DNA of 64,000 nt from Klebsiella variicola (GCF_000828055.2 NZ_CP010523.2:4278001-4342000); one strand, 5' to 3'; positions 19,489 to 30,019 are shown, counted from the stretch's first letter. Made by a program: numbers and translations. The notes: generated by a model not told the origin, from the sequence alone.

Positions 19489-21336
19489 TCAGATAGACAG
19501 CTTTTTAACGCGCTTGCCGCCGTACAGCAGGTTCACGATGGCACGGGTGCCGACGATAGCGGTAAACATTGAGGTCGCGATACCGATACCGGTGGTAATC
19601 GCAAACCCTTTAATGGCACCGGTACCGACCGCGTACAGGATGATCACTTTGATAAGCGTCGTCACGTTGGCGTCGAAGATCGAGCTGAACGCGCCGCGAT
19701 AACCTTCGTCAATCGCCTGCTGAACGGTACGCCCGTTGCTCAGCTCTTCTTTGATACGCTCGTTGATCAGAACGTTAGCATCGACCGCCACCGCAAGGGT
19801 TAACACGATACCCGCGATGCCCGGCATGGTCAGCGTCGCCCCCGGGATCAGGGACATAATGCCGACAATCAGCACCAGGTTGGCAATCAGCGCCGAGGTC
19901 GCAATCAGACCGAACTTCTTATAGAAGAGGATCATGAACAGGATAGAGACCACCAGGCCGGCCAGACAGGCTTCCAGACCCTGCTTGATGTTCTGCATAC
20001 CAAGGGTTGGGCCGATAGTCCGCTCTTCGACGATCTGAATCGGGGCAATCAGCGCACCGGCACGCAGCAGCAGCGACAGCTGGCGTGCTTCGTTCGGGTT
20101 GCTGATACCGGTGATACGGAAGCTGTTACCCAGACGCGACTGGATGTTGGCGATGTTAATCACCTCTTCCTCTTTCGCCAGGATAGCGCGACCGTTAGCG
20201 TCTTTCTTACCGCTGTCTTTATACTCCACGAACAGGGTCGCCATCGGCTTACCGATATTGTCCTTGGTGAAGTTAGACATGATATTACCGCCCGCGCTGT
20301 CCAGCGAGATGTTGACCTGCGGCTGGTTGTACTCATCCATGCTGGAGGTCGAGTCGGTGATATGGTCACCGGTCAGGATCACTCGCTTGTACAGCACCAC
20401 CGGCTGGCCTTCACGCGTCTCTTTCACTTCCGAGTCGCCCGGCACGCGGCCAGAGGCAGCGGCGGACTGGTCCACGTTGGTATTGACCAGACGGAACTCG
20501 AGGGTCGCGGTTGCGCCAAGGATCTCTTTCGCCCGCGCGGTATCCTGGATACCCGGCAGCTCAACCACGATGCGGTCAGCACCCTGACGCTGAACCAGCG
20601 GTTCGGCGACGCCCAGCTGGTTCACACGGTTACGCAGAATGTTAATGTTCTGCTGAACCGCGTACTCACGGGCTTCTTTCAGACGCTCATCGGTCATCAC
20701 CGCTTTCAGGCTGTTGTCACCCTGAGAGGAAATCACCAGATCGCGATGGCGAGGGCTGAGATAAGAGATAGCCTGGTCGCGCGCCGCGCTGTCGCGGAAG
20801 ACGATGCTCAGACCATAGTTGTCTTCCTTGCGCACGGTCGCGTAAGGAATGCCTTTGTCACGCAGTTCGCTGCGCAGGCTGTCGATGTTCTGTTCCTGCA
20901 GTTTGCCTAACGCGGTGTCCATGTCGACTTCCATCAGGAAGTGCACGCCGCCGCGCAGATCAAGACCCAGCTTCATTGGCTCGGCATAGAGTGCCGCCAG
21001 CCAGCGTGGGGTTGCCGGAGCAAGGTTTAGCGCCACGACGTATTTGTCACCCAGCACGGTAAGCAGCGCTTCACGCGCACGCAGCTGGGTATCAGTGGTG
21101 TCGAAGCGCGCAAGAATAGCGCCCTCTTCCAGTGCCACAGACTTCGCGGTTATTTTTTCTTCTTGTAAAGTTTTCTGGACCTGGATCAGCGTTTGCTCAC
21201 TGGCGGCGACGCCGCGCGCGCCAGTGATTTGAACAGCCGGATCCTCACCATACAGGTTGGGAAGCGCATAGATCAGGCCGACGACAATGACGACGACCAG
21301 CATGACGTACTTCCACAAAGGATAACGGTTTAACAC
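19489..21336 (-). CDS. secD: Protein translocase subunit SecD
   Basis: SecD (615 aa, the E. coli length) is the large RND-type subunit. The first helix (8-26) is followed by the big periplasmic P1 domain including [16 protein letters not shown], and the C-terminal half has the remaining helices with [16 protein letters not shown], the conserved aspartate helix used in proton transport. Its start lies 26 bases after the yajC stop. Confidence 0.97.
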   Translation of the reverse strand: MLNRYPLWKYVMLVVVIVVGLIYALPNLYGEDPAVQITGARGVAASEQTLIQVQKTLQEEKITAKSVALEEGAILARFDTTDTQLRAREALLTVLGDKYVVALNLAPATPRWLAALYAEPMKLGLDLRGGVHFLMEVDMDTALGKLQEQNIDSLRSELRDKGIPYATVRKEDNYGLSIVFRDSAARDQAISYLSPRHRDLVISSQGDNSLKAVMTDERLKEAREYAVQQNINILRNRVNQLGVAEPLVQRQGADRIVVELPGIQDTARAKEILGATATLEFRLVNTNVDQSAAASGRVPGDSEVKETREGQPVVLYKRVILTGDHITDSTSSMDEYNQPQVNISLDSAGGNIMSNFTKDNIGKPMATLFVEYKDSGKKDANGRAILAKEEEVINIANIQSRLGNSFRITGISNPNEARQLSLLLRAGALIAPIQIVEERTIGPTLGMQNIKQGLEACLAGLVVSILFMILFYKKFGLIATSALIANLVLIVGIMSLIPGATLTMPGIAGIVLTLAVAVDANVLINERIKEELSNGRTVQQAIDEGYRGAFSSIFDANVTTLIKVIILYAVGTGAIKGFAITTGIGIATSMFTAIVGTRAIVNLLYGGKRVKKLSI

Positions 21337-21362
21337 GGCAGTTCCCTTTGGGAAAAGTTAGA

Positions 21363-21695
21363 TTACAGCGCCTTCATGGTGCCTTTCGGCAGAACGGCAG
21401 CAACGAAGTCACGTTTGATAACCACTTCAGTGGTATCGTTCAGCGCGATAGCAATGTAGCCAGTTTCCGCTACTTTGGTCACGCGACCGACCAGACCGCC
21501 GTTGGTCAGCACTTCATCACCTTTGGCGATGGAGTTCATCAGGTTCTTGTGTTCCTTGGTGCGCTTCTGCTGTGGACGCAGGATCATGAAGTAAAAAATC
21601 AGACCGAACACCACCAGCATCAGAATCAGAGACATCGGGCTGCCCTGCGCCGGTGCACCCGTTGCCGCTACCGCATCAGAAATAAAAAAGCTCAT
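21363..21695 (-). CDS. yajC: Sec translocon accessory protein YajC
   Basis: YajC is a small single-pass inner-membrane protein of the SecDF-YajC complex. The 110-residue protein has its helix at about residues 20-38 (MSLILMLVVFGLIFYFMILRP region) and a cytosolic domain with KNLMNSIAKGDEVLTNGG. ATG 21695 with GAGGGA upstream gives MSFFISDAVAATG as in E. coli, so the longer in-frame start is not used. Confidence 0.97.
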   Translation of the reverse strand: MSFFISDAVAATGAPAQGSPMSLILMLVVFGLIFYFMILRPQQKRTKEHKNLMNSIAKGDEVLTNGGLVGRVTKVAETGYIAIALNDTTEVVIKRDFVAAVLPKGTMKAL

Positions 21696-21717
21696 TGAAA
21701 TTCCCTCATTATTAAAA

Positions 21718-22909
<1,192 letters not shown>

Positions 22910-22954
22910 TAAAAAATGCGTCATGGCGTCCAAAACGCCGGCGGGCCGGCCTTG

Positions 22955-24019
22955 TCAGGGACGCTCAGAAATAGCCTGCGGATTGTACGTGATAAACATC
23001 GCATCCCCGTAGCTAAAAAAGCGATATTTCTGCTCCACCGCCACCTTATAGGCGTTCATGGTGTGCTGATAACCCGCAAACGCCGACACCAGCATAATCA
23101 GTGTGGATTCAGGGAGATGGAAGTTGGTTACCAGCGCATCGATCACCTGGTACTGATAACCCGGGTAGATGAAAATCTGCGTATCGTCGAAGAACGGCGC
23201 GATCAGGGCGTCTTTCGCCGCCTGCGCCGCGCTCTCCAGCGAGCGTACCGAGGTGGTGCCTACCGCAATCACGCGGTTGCCGCGCGCTTTCGCCGCCAGC
23301 ACCGCATCGACCACCTCCTGTGGCACTTCCGCATATTCAGAGTGCATGGTGTGCTCTTCAATGCTGTCGACGCGCACCGGCTGGAAAGTCCCCGCCCCCA
23401 CGTGCAGGGTGACAAACGCCATCTCAACGCCTTTAGCGCGCAGTTTGTCCAGCAGCGGTTCGTCGAAGTGCAGACCGGCGGTCGGGGCGGCTACCGCGCC
23501 CGGCCTGGTGCCGTAGACGGTTTGATAGAGTTCGCGATCAGCGTCTTCGTCCGGGCGGTCAATGTAGGGCGGCAGCGGCATATGGCCGATCCCGTTGAGG
23601 ATCTCCAGCACCGGACGCTCGTCGTTAAATTCCACTTCAAACAGCGCGCCATGACGCGCCAGCATCGTGGCCTTAATGCTCTCATCATCGCCCAGCAGCA
23701 GCTCGGCGCCCGGCTTCGGCGCTTTTGAGGCGCGAATATGGGCCAGGATGCGCTTATCATCCAGCATCCGCTCCACCAGCACTTCAATCTTGCCGCCGCT
23801 GGCCTTACGGCCGAACAGACGCGCCGGGATCACCCGGGTGTTGTTAAACACCAGCAGATCGCCGGGATTGAGCTTATCGAGGATGTCGGTGAAGGTGCCA
23901 TGCGTCAGCGCGCCCGTCGGCCCGTCCAGGGAGAGCAGGCGGCAGCTGCTGCGCTCAGGCATCGGATAGTGGGCGATCAGAGATTCGGGTAGTTCAAAAG
24001 CAAAATCGGTAACGCGCAT
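22955..24019 (-). CDS. queA: S-adenosylmethionine:tRNA ribosyltransferase-isomerase
   Basis: QueA transfers the ribosyl part of SAM onto preQ1-modified tRNA to form epoxyqueuosine. The 354-residue protein carries the family segments [45 protein letters not shown] and [19 protein letters not shown]. It begins the leftward queA-tgt-yajC-secD-secF cluster and is divergent from acpH. Confidence 0.97.
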
Positions 24020-24274
24020 GACGGTAACTCAGACTGAATAAAGAGGCGGGTAGTCTAGTGCCGGGGCGTTCCGCCTGCAACCTTTACCCCTCCGGATGAA
24101 TGACATAATCTATATTCCAAATCATTCCGAATGCCGCCATGCGGCAACCGAATGCCTTACCGGTGGCAAAGGTGCCGCGCGCAGCCAGGCAGCATGCCAT
24201 GCGGACACCGAGGCGCCGTTCAGCGCAACATCGGTGATTCCACCTGCCCGCTCGTATTTAAAGGATGTCGTTTT

Positions 24275-24856
24275 ATGAATTTTCTCGCCCACCTGCACCT
24301 CGCCCATCTCGCCGACAGTTCGCTGCCCGGCAACCTGATGGCCGATTTTGTGCGCGGCAACCCGCAGGGCGACTATCCGGCGGAGATCATCGACGGCATC
24401 TATATGCATCGCCGGATTGACGTGATGACTGACAACCTGGCGGAAGTCAAAGAGGCGCGGGAGTGGTTTCGCCCGCAAACCCGTCGCGTCGCCCCCATCA
24501 CCCTCGATGTCATGTGGGATCATTTCCTGTCGCAGCACTGGGCGCAGCTCTCCCCTGACCTGCCGCTGGACGAGTTCGTGCGCTACGCCGAGCAGCAGAT
24601 CGTCCCCATCCTGCCTGACTCGCCGCCACGCTTCGTCAATCTGAATCAGTACCTGTGGTCGGAGCGCTGGCTGGAGCGCTATCAGGAGATGGATTTTATT
24701 CAGCGCGTGCTTAACGGCATGGCCAGCCGCCGTCCGCGTCTCGACGCCCTACGCGATTCCTGGCAGGATCTGGATACCCACTACGACCAGCTGGAGGGGC
24801 AGTTCTGGCGCTTTTATCCGCAAATGATGCGCCTGGCAGAAAACAAACAGCTGTAA
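24275..24856 (+). CDS. acpH: ACP phosphodiesterase AcpH
   Basis: AcpH removes the 4'-phosphopantetheine prosthetic group from acyl carrier protein. The 193-residue protein begins [12 protein letters not shown] and contains [21 protein letters not shown] and [12 protein letters not shown], the HD-like metal-binding segments. ATG 24275 with AAAGGA upstream matches the E. coli start; a longer open frame upstream is ignored. In K-12 its neighbour is malZ, whereas here about 9.6 kb of accessory genes intervene. Confidence 0.95.
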   Translation: MNFLAHLHLAHLADSSLPGNLMADFVRGNPQGDYPAEIIDGIYMHRRIDVMTDNLAEVKEAREWFRPQTRRVAPITLDVMWDHFLSQHWAQLSPDLPLDEFVRYAEQQIVPILPDSPPRFVNLNQYLWSERWLERYQEMDFIQRVLNGMASRRPRLDALRDSWQDLDTHYDQLEGQFWRFYPQMMRLAENKQL

Positions 24857-24870
24857 TAGCCACGTGATTG

Positions 24871-24907
24871 ATAGGTAAAAGCTGGCTGAACGATTGTCAG
24901 CGCCTCT
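24871..24907 (+). promoter_or_regulatory. OxyR-like binding site upstream of the peroxiredoxin gene
   Basis: Two 15-bp units (24871-24885 and 24893-24907), 7 bp apart, follow the OxyR pattern ATAG-N-T-NNN-A-N-CTAT: by eye the first matches 8 of 10 defined positions and the second 6 of 10. The site ends directly at the -35 hexamer, the usual place for an OxyR activator. Confidence 0.6.
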
Positions 24908-24936
24908 TTGTGTTATTAGCGGCCAGGCTCTATACT
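24908..24936 (+). promoter_or_regulatory. Promoter of the peroxiredoxin gene
   Basis: TTGTGT (24908-24913) and TATACT (24931-24936) are separated by 17 bp, about 48 bases before the start codon. The weak -35 fits activation. Confidence 0.6.
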
Positions 24937-24983
24937 TGCCCGCGTTGCGTTCCAAATAACCTTAGTAATTACAGGAGAATCAA

Positions 24984-25586
24984 ATGGTTCTGGTCACTCG
25001 TCAAGCGCCGGATTTTACTGCAGCCGCTGTGCTGGGTAATGGTGAGATCGTTGAGAAATTCAATTTCAAACAGCACACCAACGGTAAACCTACCGTTCTG
25101 TTCTTCTGGCCGATGGACTTCACCTTCGTGTGCCCGTCTGAGCTGATCGCGTTCGACAAACGTTACGAAGAATTCCAGAAACGCGGCGTGGAAGTGGTTG
25201 GCGTTTCCTTCGACTCCGAGTTCGTTCACAACGCATGGCGTAACACCCCGGTAGACCAGGGCGGTATAGGCCCGGTTAAATACGCGATGGTTGCTGACAT
25301 CAAACGTGAAATCCAGAAAGCTTACGGTATCGAGCATCCGGACGAAGGCGTAGCGCTGCGCGGCTCTTTCCTGATCGACGCTAACGGCGTGGTACGCCAC
25401 CAGGTGGTTAACGACCTGCCGCTGGGCCGTAACATCGACGAAATGCTGCGTATGGTTGACGCGCTGCAGTTCCACGAAGAGCACGGCGAAGTCTGCCCGG
25501 CGCAGTGGGAAAAAGGAAAAGAAGGTATGGCTGCTTCTCCGGAAGGCGTAGCAAAATACCTGACCGAAAACGTCTCCAGCCTGTAA
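24984..25586 (+). CDS. Typical 2-Cys peroxiredoxin (AhpC/TsaA type)
   Basis: This 200-residue cytosolic thiol peroxidase reduces hydrogen peroxide and organic hydroperoxides. The peroxidatic cysteine is Cys50 in FTFVCPSE with the Pro/Thr active-site loop, and the resolving cysteine is Cys171 in HGEVCPAQW. GGIG at 93-96 and a C-terminal tail resemble eukaryotic Prx1-type enzymes rather than E. coli AhpC. Codon choice is that of a highly expressed gene. Salmonella tsaA lies next to the same neighbour acpH, so it is probably the orthologue. CAGGAG precedes the ATG, and an OxyR-like site lies upstream. Confidence 0.93.
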   Translation: MVLVTRQAPDFTAAAVLGNGEIVEKFNFKQHTNGKPTVLFFWPMDFTFVCPSELIAFDKRYEEFQKRGVEVVGVSFDSEFVHNAWRNTPVDQGGIGPVKYAMVADIKREIQKAYGIEHPDEGVALRGSFLIDANGVVRHQVVNDLPLGRNIDEMLRMVDALQFHEEHGEVCPAQWEKGKEGMAASPEGVAKYLTENVSSL

Positions 25587-25603
25587 TCGGCAGGCGTTTT
25601 AAT

Positions 25604-25632
25604 AAAAGGCTCGCTCAGGCGGGCCTTTTTTG
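25604..25632 (+). terminator. Peroxiredoxin terminator
   Basis: AAAAGGC-TCGC pairs with GCGG-GCCTTTTT around a short loop, and the descending arm runs into six T residues ending near 25631. Confidence 0.85.
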
Positions 25633-25932
25633 TTAGCGGTGTCAAAATTTAAGAAAATGACCCGCCGATATTTGTGACCAGAGATACACTTCTGCCAAAA
25701 AAATTCGCCCTACCTCTCACTTTTTCTCTGTCAAATTTCAGCATCAAAATACAAAGCCTTCATAACCCACTGAAAAATACATAAATTATTTATATCGTTT
25801 TCTGCCGGTACTTTGCCGTCGATGTGATCCCCATCAATATTTAAAACCCCGGATGTGATCTCATCCATCATTTTCATCAATGTATTTAGTCATGATTTTA
25901 CTCAGGAACAGGAATACGTTCAGGAGCTGAGG
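25633..25932 (+). promoter_or_regulatory. AT-rich control region of the PTS operon
   Basis: This 300-base stretch has no credible gene. It is much richer in A and T than its surroundings and holds two 9-bp direct copies of GATGTGATC (25821-25829 and 25852-25860), 31 bp apart. Each contains the CRP half site TGTGA, and the first has a partial right half (TCAAT, 25834-25838). Catabolite control through CRP is therefore likely; the promoter itself cannot be placed with confidence. Confidence 0.45.
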
Positions 25933-26376
25933 ATGGAAATTATTTTTGACCCGTCGTTAATCGCCCTTAAGCAGAATATTTCCCGTGCGGAAGAGGCCAT
26001 CGAACTGGCGGGTTTATTACTCGCCAGGCGTCAGATTTGCAGCGCCGAATATGTCAACGAGATGCTGACGGTATATGAAGATTTCGGCGCCGCTATCGTC
26101 ATAGACGACGGGATTGCCATGCCGCACGCCCGGCCGGAAAAAGGGGCATTGCAGACCGGATTTTCGCTTGTCACCACCGCCACCCCAATCTCCTTCGGCC
26201 ACGATGAGTTCGATCCGGTTACCGTGATCATCGCTATCGCCGGCGCGGACGCTGACAGTCATATCAAAATGATCCAACTGATAGCCTCGCTGATCGAGTC
26301 AGATATTGTGACCTTCCTTCAGCAGGAAAATGACGTGAATTCAGTCTTACATTTCATCCAAAAACAAATGGAGTAG
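25933..26376 (+). CDS. PTS sugar transporter subunit IIA (fructose/mannitol/ascorbate type)
   Basis: EIIA passes phosphate from HPr to EIIB. The 147-residue domain (PTS_EIIA_2) has the phosphorylated His65 in GIAMPHARPE. ATG 25933 is chosen because AGGAG lies six bases upstream and the family begins there; the open frame extends 26 codons further. It is followed five bases later by the EIIB gene, and the two end genes of the operon, PfkB kinase and aldolase, point to full catabolism of the imported sugar. The substrate is unknown. Confidence 0.93.
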   Translation: MEIIFDPSLIALKQNISRAEEAIELAGLLLARRQICSAEYVNEMLTVYEDFGAAIVIDDGIAMPHARPEKGALQTGFSLVTTATPISFGHDEFDPVTVIIAIAGADADSHIKMIQLIASLIESDIVTFLQQENDVNSVLHFIQKQME

Positions 26377-26381
26377 TCATT

Positions 26382-26669
26382 ATGTTAGTTATCAGAACGG
26401 TTTGTGGTAACGGTATTGGCAGTTCATTGATGGCTGCGAATAATGTCAAAAAGATCTGTGAAGAATTAGGTATCAAAGCGGACGTCGCCTCGGTCGATTT
26501 TGCTAACGCCGTCGGCGAAAAAGCCGATCTTTACATCACGATCAAAGAACTGGCAAATCAATTTCCAACCCACTGTCATGTCGCCATCATTCGCAGCTAC
26601 GTCCATAAAGCGAAAATCGCCGAGGATATTACCGACGCGCTGACCAAAATTGCGGCGAATCACTCTTAA
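26382..26669 (+). CDS. PTS sugar transporter subunit IIB (ascorbate/SgaB type)
   Basis: This 95-residue lactate/ascorbate-type EIIB carries the phosphocysteine at position 8 in RTVCGNGIGSSLM, the P-loop-like motif of the UlaB/SgaB group. It takes phosphate from the EIIA encoded immediately upstream and hands it to the sugar held by EIIC encoded 20 bases downstream. The family is defined on L-ascorbate in E. coli, but relatives take other substrates. Confidence 0.93.
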   Translation: MLVIRTVCGNGIGSSLMAANNVKKICEELGIKADVASVDFANAVGEKADLYITIKELANQFPTHCHVAIIRSYVHKAKIAEDITDALTKIAANHS

Positions 26670-26689
26670 TTAACATAGAGGGAACGACC

Positions 26690-28081
26690 ATGCAGGCTAT
26701 TCTTAGTTTCTTAGCGGAAATATTCAGTCAACCTGCTTTTTTAATGGGGCTGATTGCTTTTGTCGGTTTAGTGGCGCTGCGCTCCCCCGGTAACAAACTC
26801 CTTACCGGCACATTAAAACCGATTCTAGGCTATTTAATGTTGAGCGCTGGCGCAGGCGTTATCGTTGCCAATCTCAACCCGCTGGGCGGTATTATCGAGG
26901 CCGGGTTTAATATCCGCGGCGTTATTCCAAACAATGAAGCCATTGTCTCCGTCGCCCAGAAGATGCTGGGCGTGGAAACCATGAGTATTTTGCTGTTAGG
27001 CTTTATTTTCAACCTGATTATCGCCCGCTGTACCAAGTATAAATATATCTTTCTGACCGGCCATCACTCGTTCTTCCTCGCCTGCCTGTTTTCCGCTGTC
27101 CTGCAGGCGGCGGAGTTCCATGGCTGGATGTTGATCCTGATCGGCGGATTCCTGCTGGGGTCATGGTCGGCCATCTCCCCCGCGATTGGTCAGCGTTACA
27201 CCAAGCAGGTCACGGAAGACGGTGGGATCGCCATGGGTCATTTCGGCTCCCTCGGCTACTACCTCTCGGCATGGATCGCCAGCCGGACCGGCAATCCGGC
27301 AAATTCCTTCGCGGATACCGAAATTTCAGAAAAGTGGGGCTTTCTGCGCGATACCACCGTCACCACCGGTATCGTGATGTTTGTTATCTACTTTATCTGC
27401 AGCGCTGTCGCCGGGTCGGCATACCTGAGCACCATCACCGACCAAAACATGCTGATCTTCTCGGTGCTGACCGGCCTGCAGTTCGCCGTTGGCGTGGCCA
27501 TTGTGTACAACGGTGTGCGGCTGATCCTCGGCGATCTGGTGCCGGCATTCCAGGGCATCAGCCAGAAGCTGATCCCGGACTCCATCCCGGCCGTTGACTG
27601 CGCGGTATTCTTCACCTTTAGCCCCACCGCCGTGGTGGTGGGATTCATCAGTTCCTTCGTGGGCGGGCTGGTCGGGATGCTCTTGCTCGGCGGGCTGGGC
27701 ATGGCGCTGATTATTCCCGGCATGGTGCCGCACTTCTTCTGCGGCGGCACGTCCGGCGTCTTCGCCGACAAGCTGGGCGGCAAGCGCGGATGTATCATCG
27801 CCTCCTTTATCGGGGGGATCTTCCTCGCCTTCCTGCCGGCGATGCTGCTGCCGGCGCTCGGCAACCTCGGGTTTGAAAACAGCACCTTCGCCGATTTCGA
27901 CTTCGCGGTATGGGGCATCATTATCGGTAACGCCTTCACCCAGTTTGGCCAGGTCACTATCTACCTGATTTGTCTGGTGCTGCTCGTCGCGCTGCTGGCG
28001 CCTTTCTGTTTCCGTCACGTACGGGTGGTTGGCGATACGCTCAGCTATGAGGAGCTCACGGCGAAGCAGAAAAATGAATAA
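26690..28081 (+). CDS. PTS sugar transporter subunit IIC (UlaA/SgaT type)
   Basis: This 463-residue integral membrane protein is the sugar-translocating EIIC of the ascorbate-galactitol superfamily. About eleven hydrophobic segments are seen, with PILGYLMLSAGAGVIVANL near the start and GMVPHFFCGGTSGVFADKLGG in the second half, characteristic of SgaT/UlaA. GAGGGAACG is upstream of the ATG. A hairpin separates it from the kinase gene. It is clearly related to UlaA but the operon lacks all other ula genes, so ascorbate itself is doubtful. Confidence 0.92.
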   Translation: MQAILSFLAEIFSQPAFLMGLIAFVGLVALRSPGNKLLTGTLKPILGYLMLSAGAGVIVANLNPLGGIIEAGFNIRGVIPNNEAIVSVAQKMLGVETMSILLLGFIFNLIIARCTKYKYIFLTGHHSFFLACLFSAVLQAAEFHGWMLILIGGFLLGSWSAISPAIGQRYTKQVTEDGGIAMGHFGSLGYYLSAWIASRTGNPANSFADTEISEKWGFLRDTTVTTGIVMFVIYFICSAVAGSAYLSTITDQNMLIFSVLTGLQFAVGVAIVYNGVRLILGDLVPAFQGISQKLIPDSIPAVDCAVFFTFSPTAVVVGFISSFVGGLVGMLLLGGLGMALIIPGMVPHFFCGGTSGVFADKLGGKRGCIIASFIGGIFLAFLPAMLLPALGNLGFENSTFADFDFAVWGIIIGNAFTQFGQVTIYLICLVLLVALLAPFCFRHVRVVGDTLSYEELTAKQKNE

Positions 28082-28097
28082 GCGACGTCATTTTTCC

Positions 28098-28123
28098 CGG
28101 CGGGGAGGTCAGGCTTCCCGCCG
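28098..28123 (+). other. Intercistronic hairpin between EIIC and kinase genes
   Basis: CGGCGGG (28098-28104) pairs with CCCGCCG (28117-28123), extendable by two pairs. There is no T run; it may stabilise the PTS part of the mRNA or reduce downstream expression. Confidence 0.45.
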
Positions 28124-28146
28124 CTGACCAATAATCAGGAGTGGTT

Positions 28147-29109
28147 ATGGCTATTTTGTCCATTGGATTTGCTTGTTTCGATCAGTTTTTCTTTCTCAAT
28201 GAATGGCCTCAGGAGAATACCAAAAACTTTTGTCATGATTTTATAGAAAGCGGCGGCGGCCCAGCGGCCAATGCGGCATGGCTGCTGGGATTATGGGGTG
28301 AGGAAGTCTATTACATTGGTCATCTGCATCAGGACCTTTACGGTCAGCGCATTATCGATGAGTTTGCCGAAGCGGGCGTGGATACCAGCCAGGTGGTTTT
28401 TTCCGATGACATGATCACTCCGCTGGCCTCGGTGCTGGTCAATCGCTTAACGGGTTCGCGGACGATTATTACCCGCAAGATGCAAACGCCACCTTCCCTG
28501 ACCTACGATCAAAAGCTCAAACTGGACGACCTCGCCGAGCGGCTGATTGCCAGCGAGGAGCCGGTCACCATTTTAATTGACGGCCATGAGGCAGAAATCA
28601 GTGAATATTTAATCAAGAAACTGCCCCACGCCAAAGTCGTGATGGACGGGGGTTCACTGCGTGCCAGCAATATTAAACTGGCGGCCTGGACTGACTATTT
28701 TGTCGTAAGCGAACATTTTGCCCGCGATTATATGAGCTATCGTTCACTGAGCACCGAAGCAGACATTAAAGCGGCCCTGATTGAACTGAATAAAATTTGC
28801 CGCGGCGAGGCGTTTATCACCCTTGGCGAAAAAGGCTGCGCCTTCTTAAAGAGCGGTATGCTGCAGATCGTCCCGTCCTGGCTGTGCAATGCCGTTGATA
28901 CCACCGGCGCCGGGGATGTTTTTCACGGTGCCTTTACCTATGGCGTTCATTATTCGTGGCATATAGATAATATTATTTTATTTGCCAGCCTGACCGCCGC
29001 TATTTCTATTGAGAAAAAAGGGGTACGGGAATCGATGCCGGATCTGGCGCTCGTCCACCACTCGCTAAATAGCTACGAGAGAAATTTAAAGCAATATTTT
29101 GAAGAATAA
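28147..29109 (+). CDS. PfkB-family sugar (phosphate) kinase
   Basis: This 320-residue ribokinase-like enzyme phosphorylates a sugar or sugar phosphate with ATP. The N-terminal GGGPAANAA (36-44) binds substrate, and the C-terminal DTTGAGD (251-257) holds the anion hole and catalytic Asp257. ATG 28147 has AGGAG five bases upstream; the GTG two codons earlier overlaps that ribosome site. Placed after a PTS and before a class II aldolase, it most simply makes a ketohexose bisphosphate from the imported sugar phosphate. That substrate is inferred, not shown. Confidence 0.9.
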   Translation: MAILSIGFACFDQFFFLNEWPQENTKNFCHDFIESGGGPAANAAWLLGLWGEEVYYIGHLHQDLYGQRIIDEFAEAGVDTSQVVFSDDMITPLASVLVNRLTGSRTIITRKMQTPPSLTYDQKLKLDDLAERLIASEEPVTILIDGHEAEISEYLIKKLPHAKVVMDGGSLRASNIKLAAWTDYFVVSEHFARDYMSYRSLSTEADIKAALIELNKICRGEAFITLGEKGCAFLKSGMLQIVPSWLCNAVDTTGAGDVFHGAFTYGVHYSWHIDNIILFASLTAAISIEKKGVRESMPDLALVHHSLNSYERNLKQYFEE

Positions 29110-29138
29110 CTGCGTTTAATAAATATCAAGAGGTGAAT

Positions 29139-29999
29139 ATGTTAGTGTCGATGAAGGACATGCTTCAGCATGCCCTAAAGAACGGTTACGCCGTCGGTCA
29201 GTTCAACATTAATAATCTGGAATGGGTCGGCGCCGTATTAAGCACCGCCCAGCAGTGCCGCTCACCGGTTATTCTGGGCGTGTCCGGCGGCACGGTTAAG
29301 CATATGCTCGGGCTAAAATGTATTCATGATATTGTGGTTAATGCCATAGATTATTTACATATTGATATTCCGGTGGCTCTGCATCTGGATCACGGCACTA
29401 CCCAGGAGGCCTGCGAAGCCGCGATCGCTGCCGGCTTCAGTTCCATTATGTTTGATGGTTCACATCTGCCGTTCAGGGAAAACCTGACCATCACCCGCCA
29501 CCTGGTGGCGCTGGCGCACAGCAAGGGCATCTCCGTGGAAGCCGAACTGGGGACCATCGCCGGCAGTGAAGATGGTATCGTTAACTCCGAGGTCATTTAC
29601 GCCGATCCTGAAGAGTGCTACACCCTGGTGACAGAAACGCATGTGGATTGCCTCGCCGCCGCGCTGGGTTCCACCCATGGTCTGTATAAAGGTAAAGCCC
29701 GGCTGGGATTTACTGAGATGGAAGCCATTGCCGAGCGCGTGAAGGTCCCGCTGGTGCTGCATGGCGGCACCGGTATTGCCGATGAGGATATGCGCCGGGC
29801 GATTGCCTGCGGCACCGCCAAGATTAACGTCAATACCGAAAACATGTACGCCTGGTGCCAGCAGGTGAAAGCGATCTTTGCCGCCGATACCGGGCACGAT
29901 GTGAACGATCCGCGGAAAGTCATCACCCAGGGACTGCAGCCGGTACGTGAGATGATTGCCCGCCGCATGGCGCTTTTTGGCTCACAGCAGCGCTATTGA
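29139..29999 (+). CDS. Class II ketose-bisphosphate aldolase (GatY/KbaY/FbaA-like)
   Basis: This 286-residue zinc aldolase cleaves a ketose bisphosphate into dihydroxyacetone phosphate and an aldehyde. The catalytic Asp84 and zinc His85 are in ALHLDHGTT, and further zinc ligands are His180 (GSTHGLY) and His208 (LVLHGGTG). Its length and these motifs match tagatose-bisphosphate aldolases GatY and KbaY, also 284-286 residues. AAGAGG lies five bases before ATG 29139. It is the last gene of the PTS operon and ends at a strong hairpin. Confidence 0.92.
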   Translation: MLVSMKDMLQHALKNGYAVGQFNINNLEWVGAVLSTAQQCRSPVILGVSGGTVKHMLGLKCIHDIVVNAIDYLHIDIPVALHLDHGTTQEACEAAIAAGFSSIMFDGSHLPFRENLTITRHLVALAHSKGISVEAELGTIAGSEDGIVNSEVIYADPEECYTLVTETHVDCLAAALGSTHGLYKGKARLGFTEMEAIAERVKVPLVLHGGTGIADEDMRRAIACGTAKINVNTENMYAWCQQVKAIFAADTGHDVNDPRKVITQGLQPVREMIARRMALFGSQQRY

Positions 30000-30019
30000 C
30001 GCCGGGCCTGCGGCTGAAA

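Noticed and set aside
26382-28081. The ula (L-ascorbate) operon
   Set aside because: EIIB and EIIC are of the ula type, but ulaD, ulaE, ulaF, ulaG and ulaR are absent and a PfkB kinase and class II aldolase follow instead.
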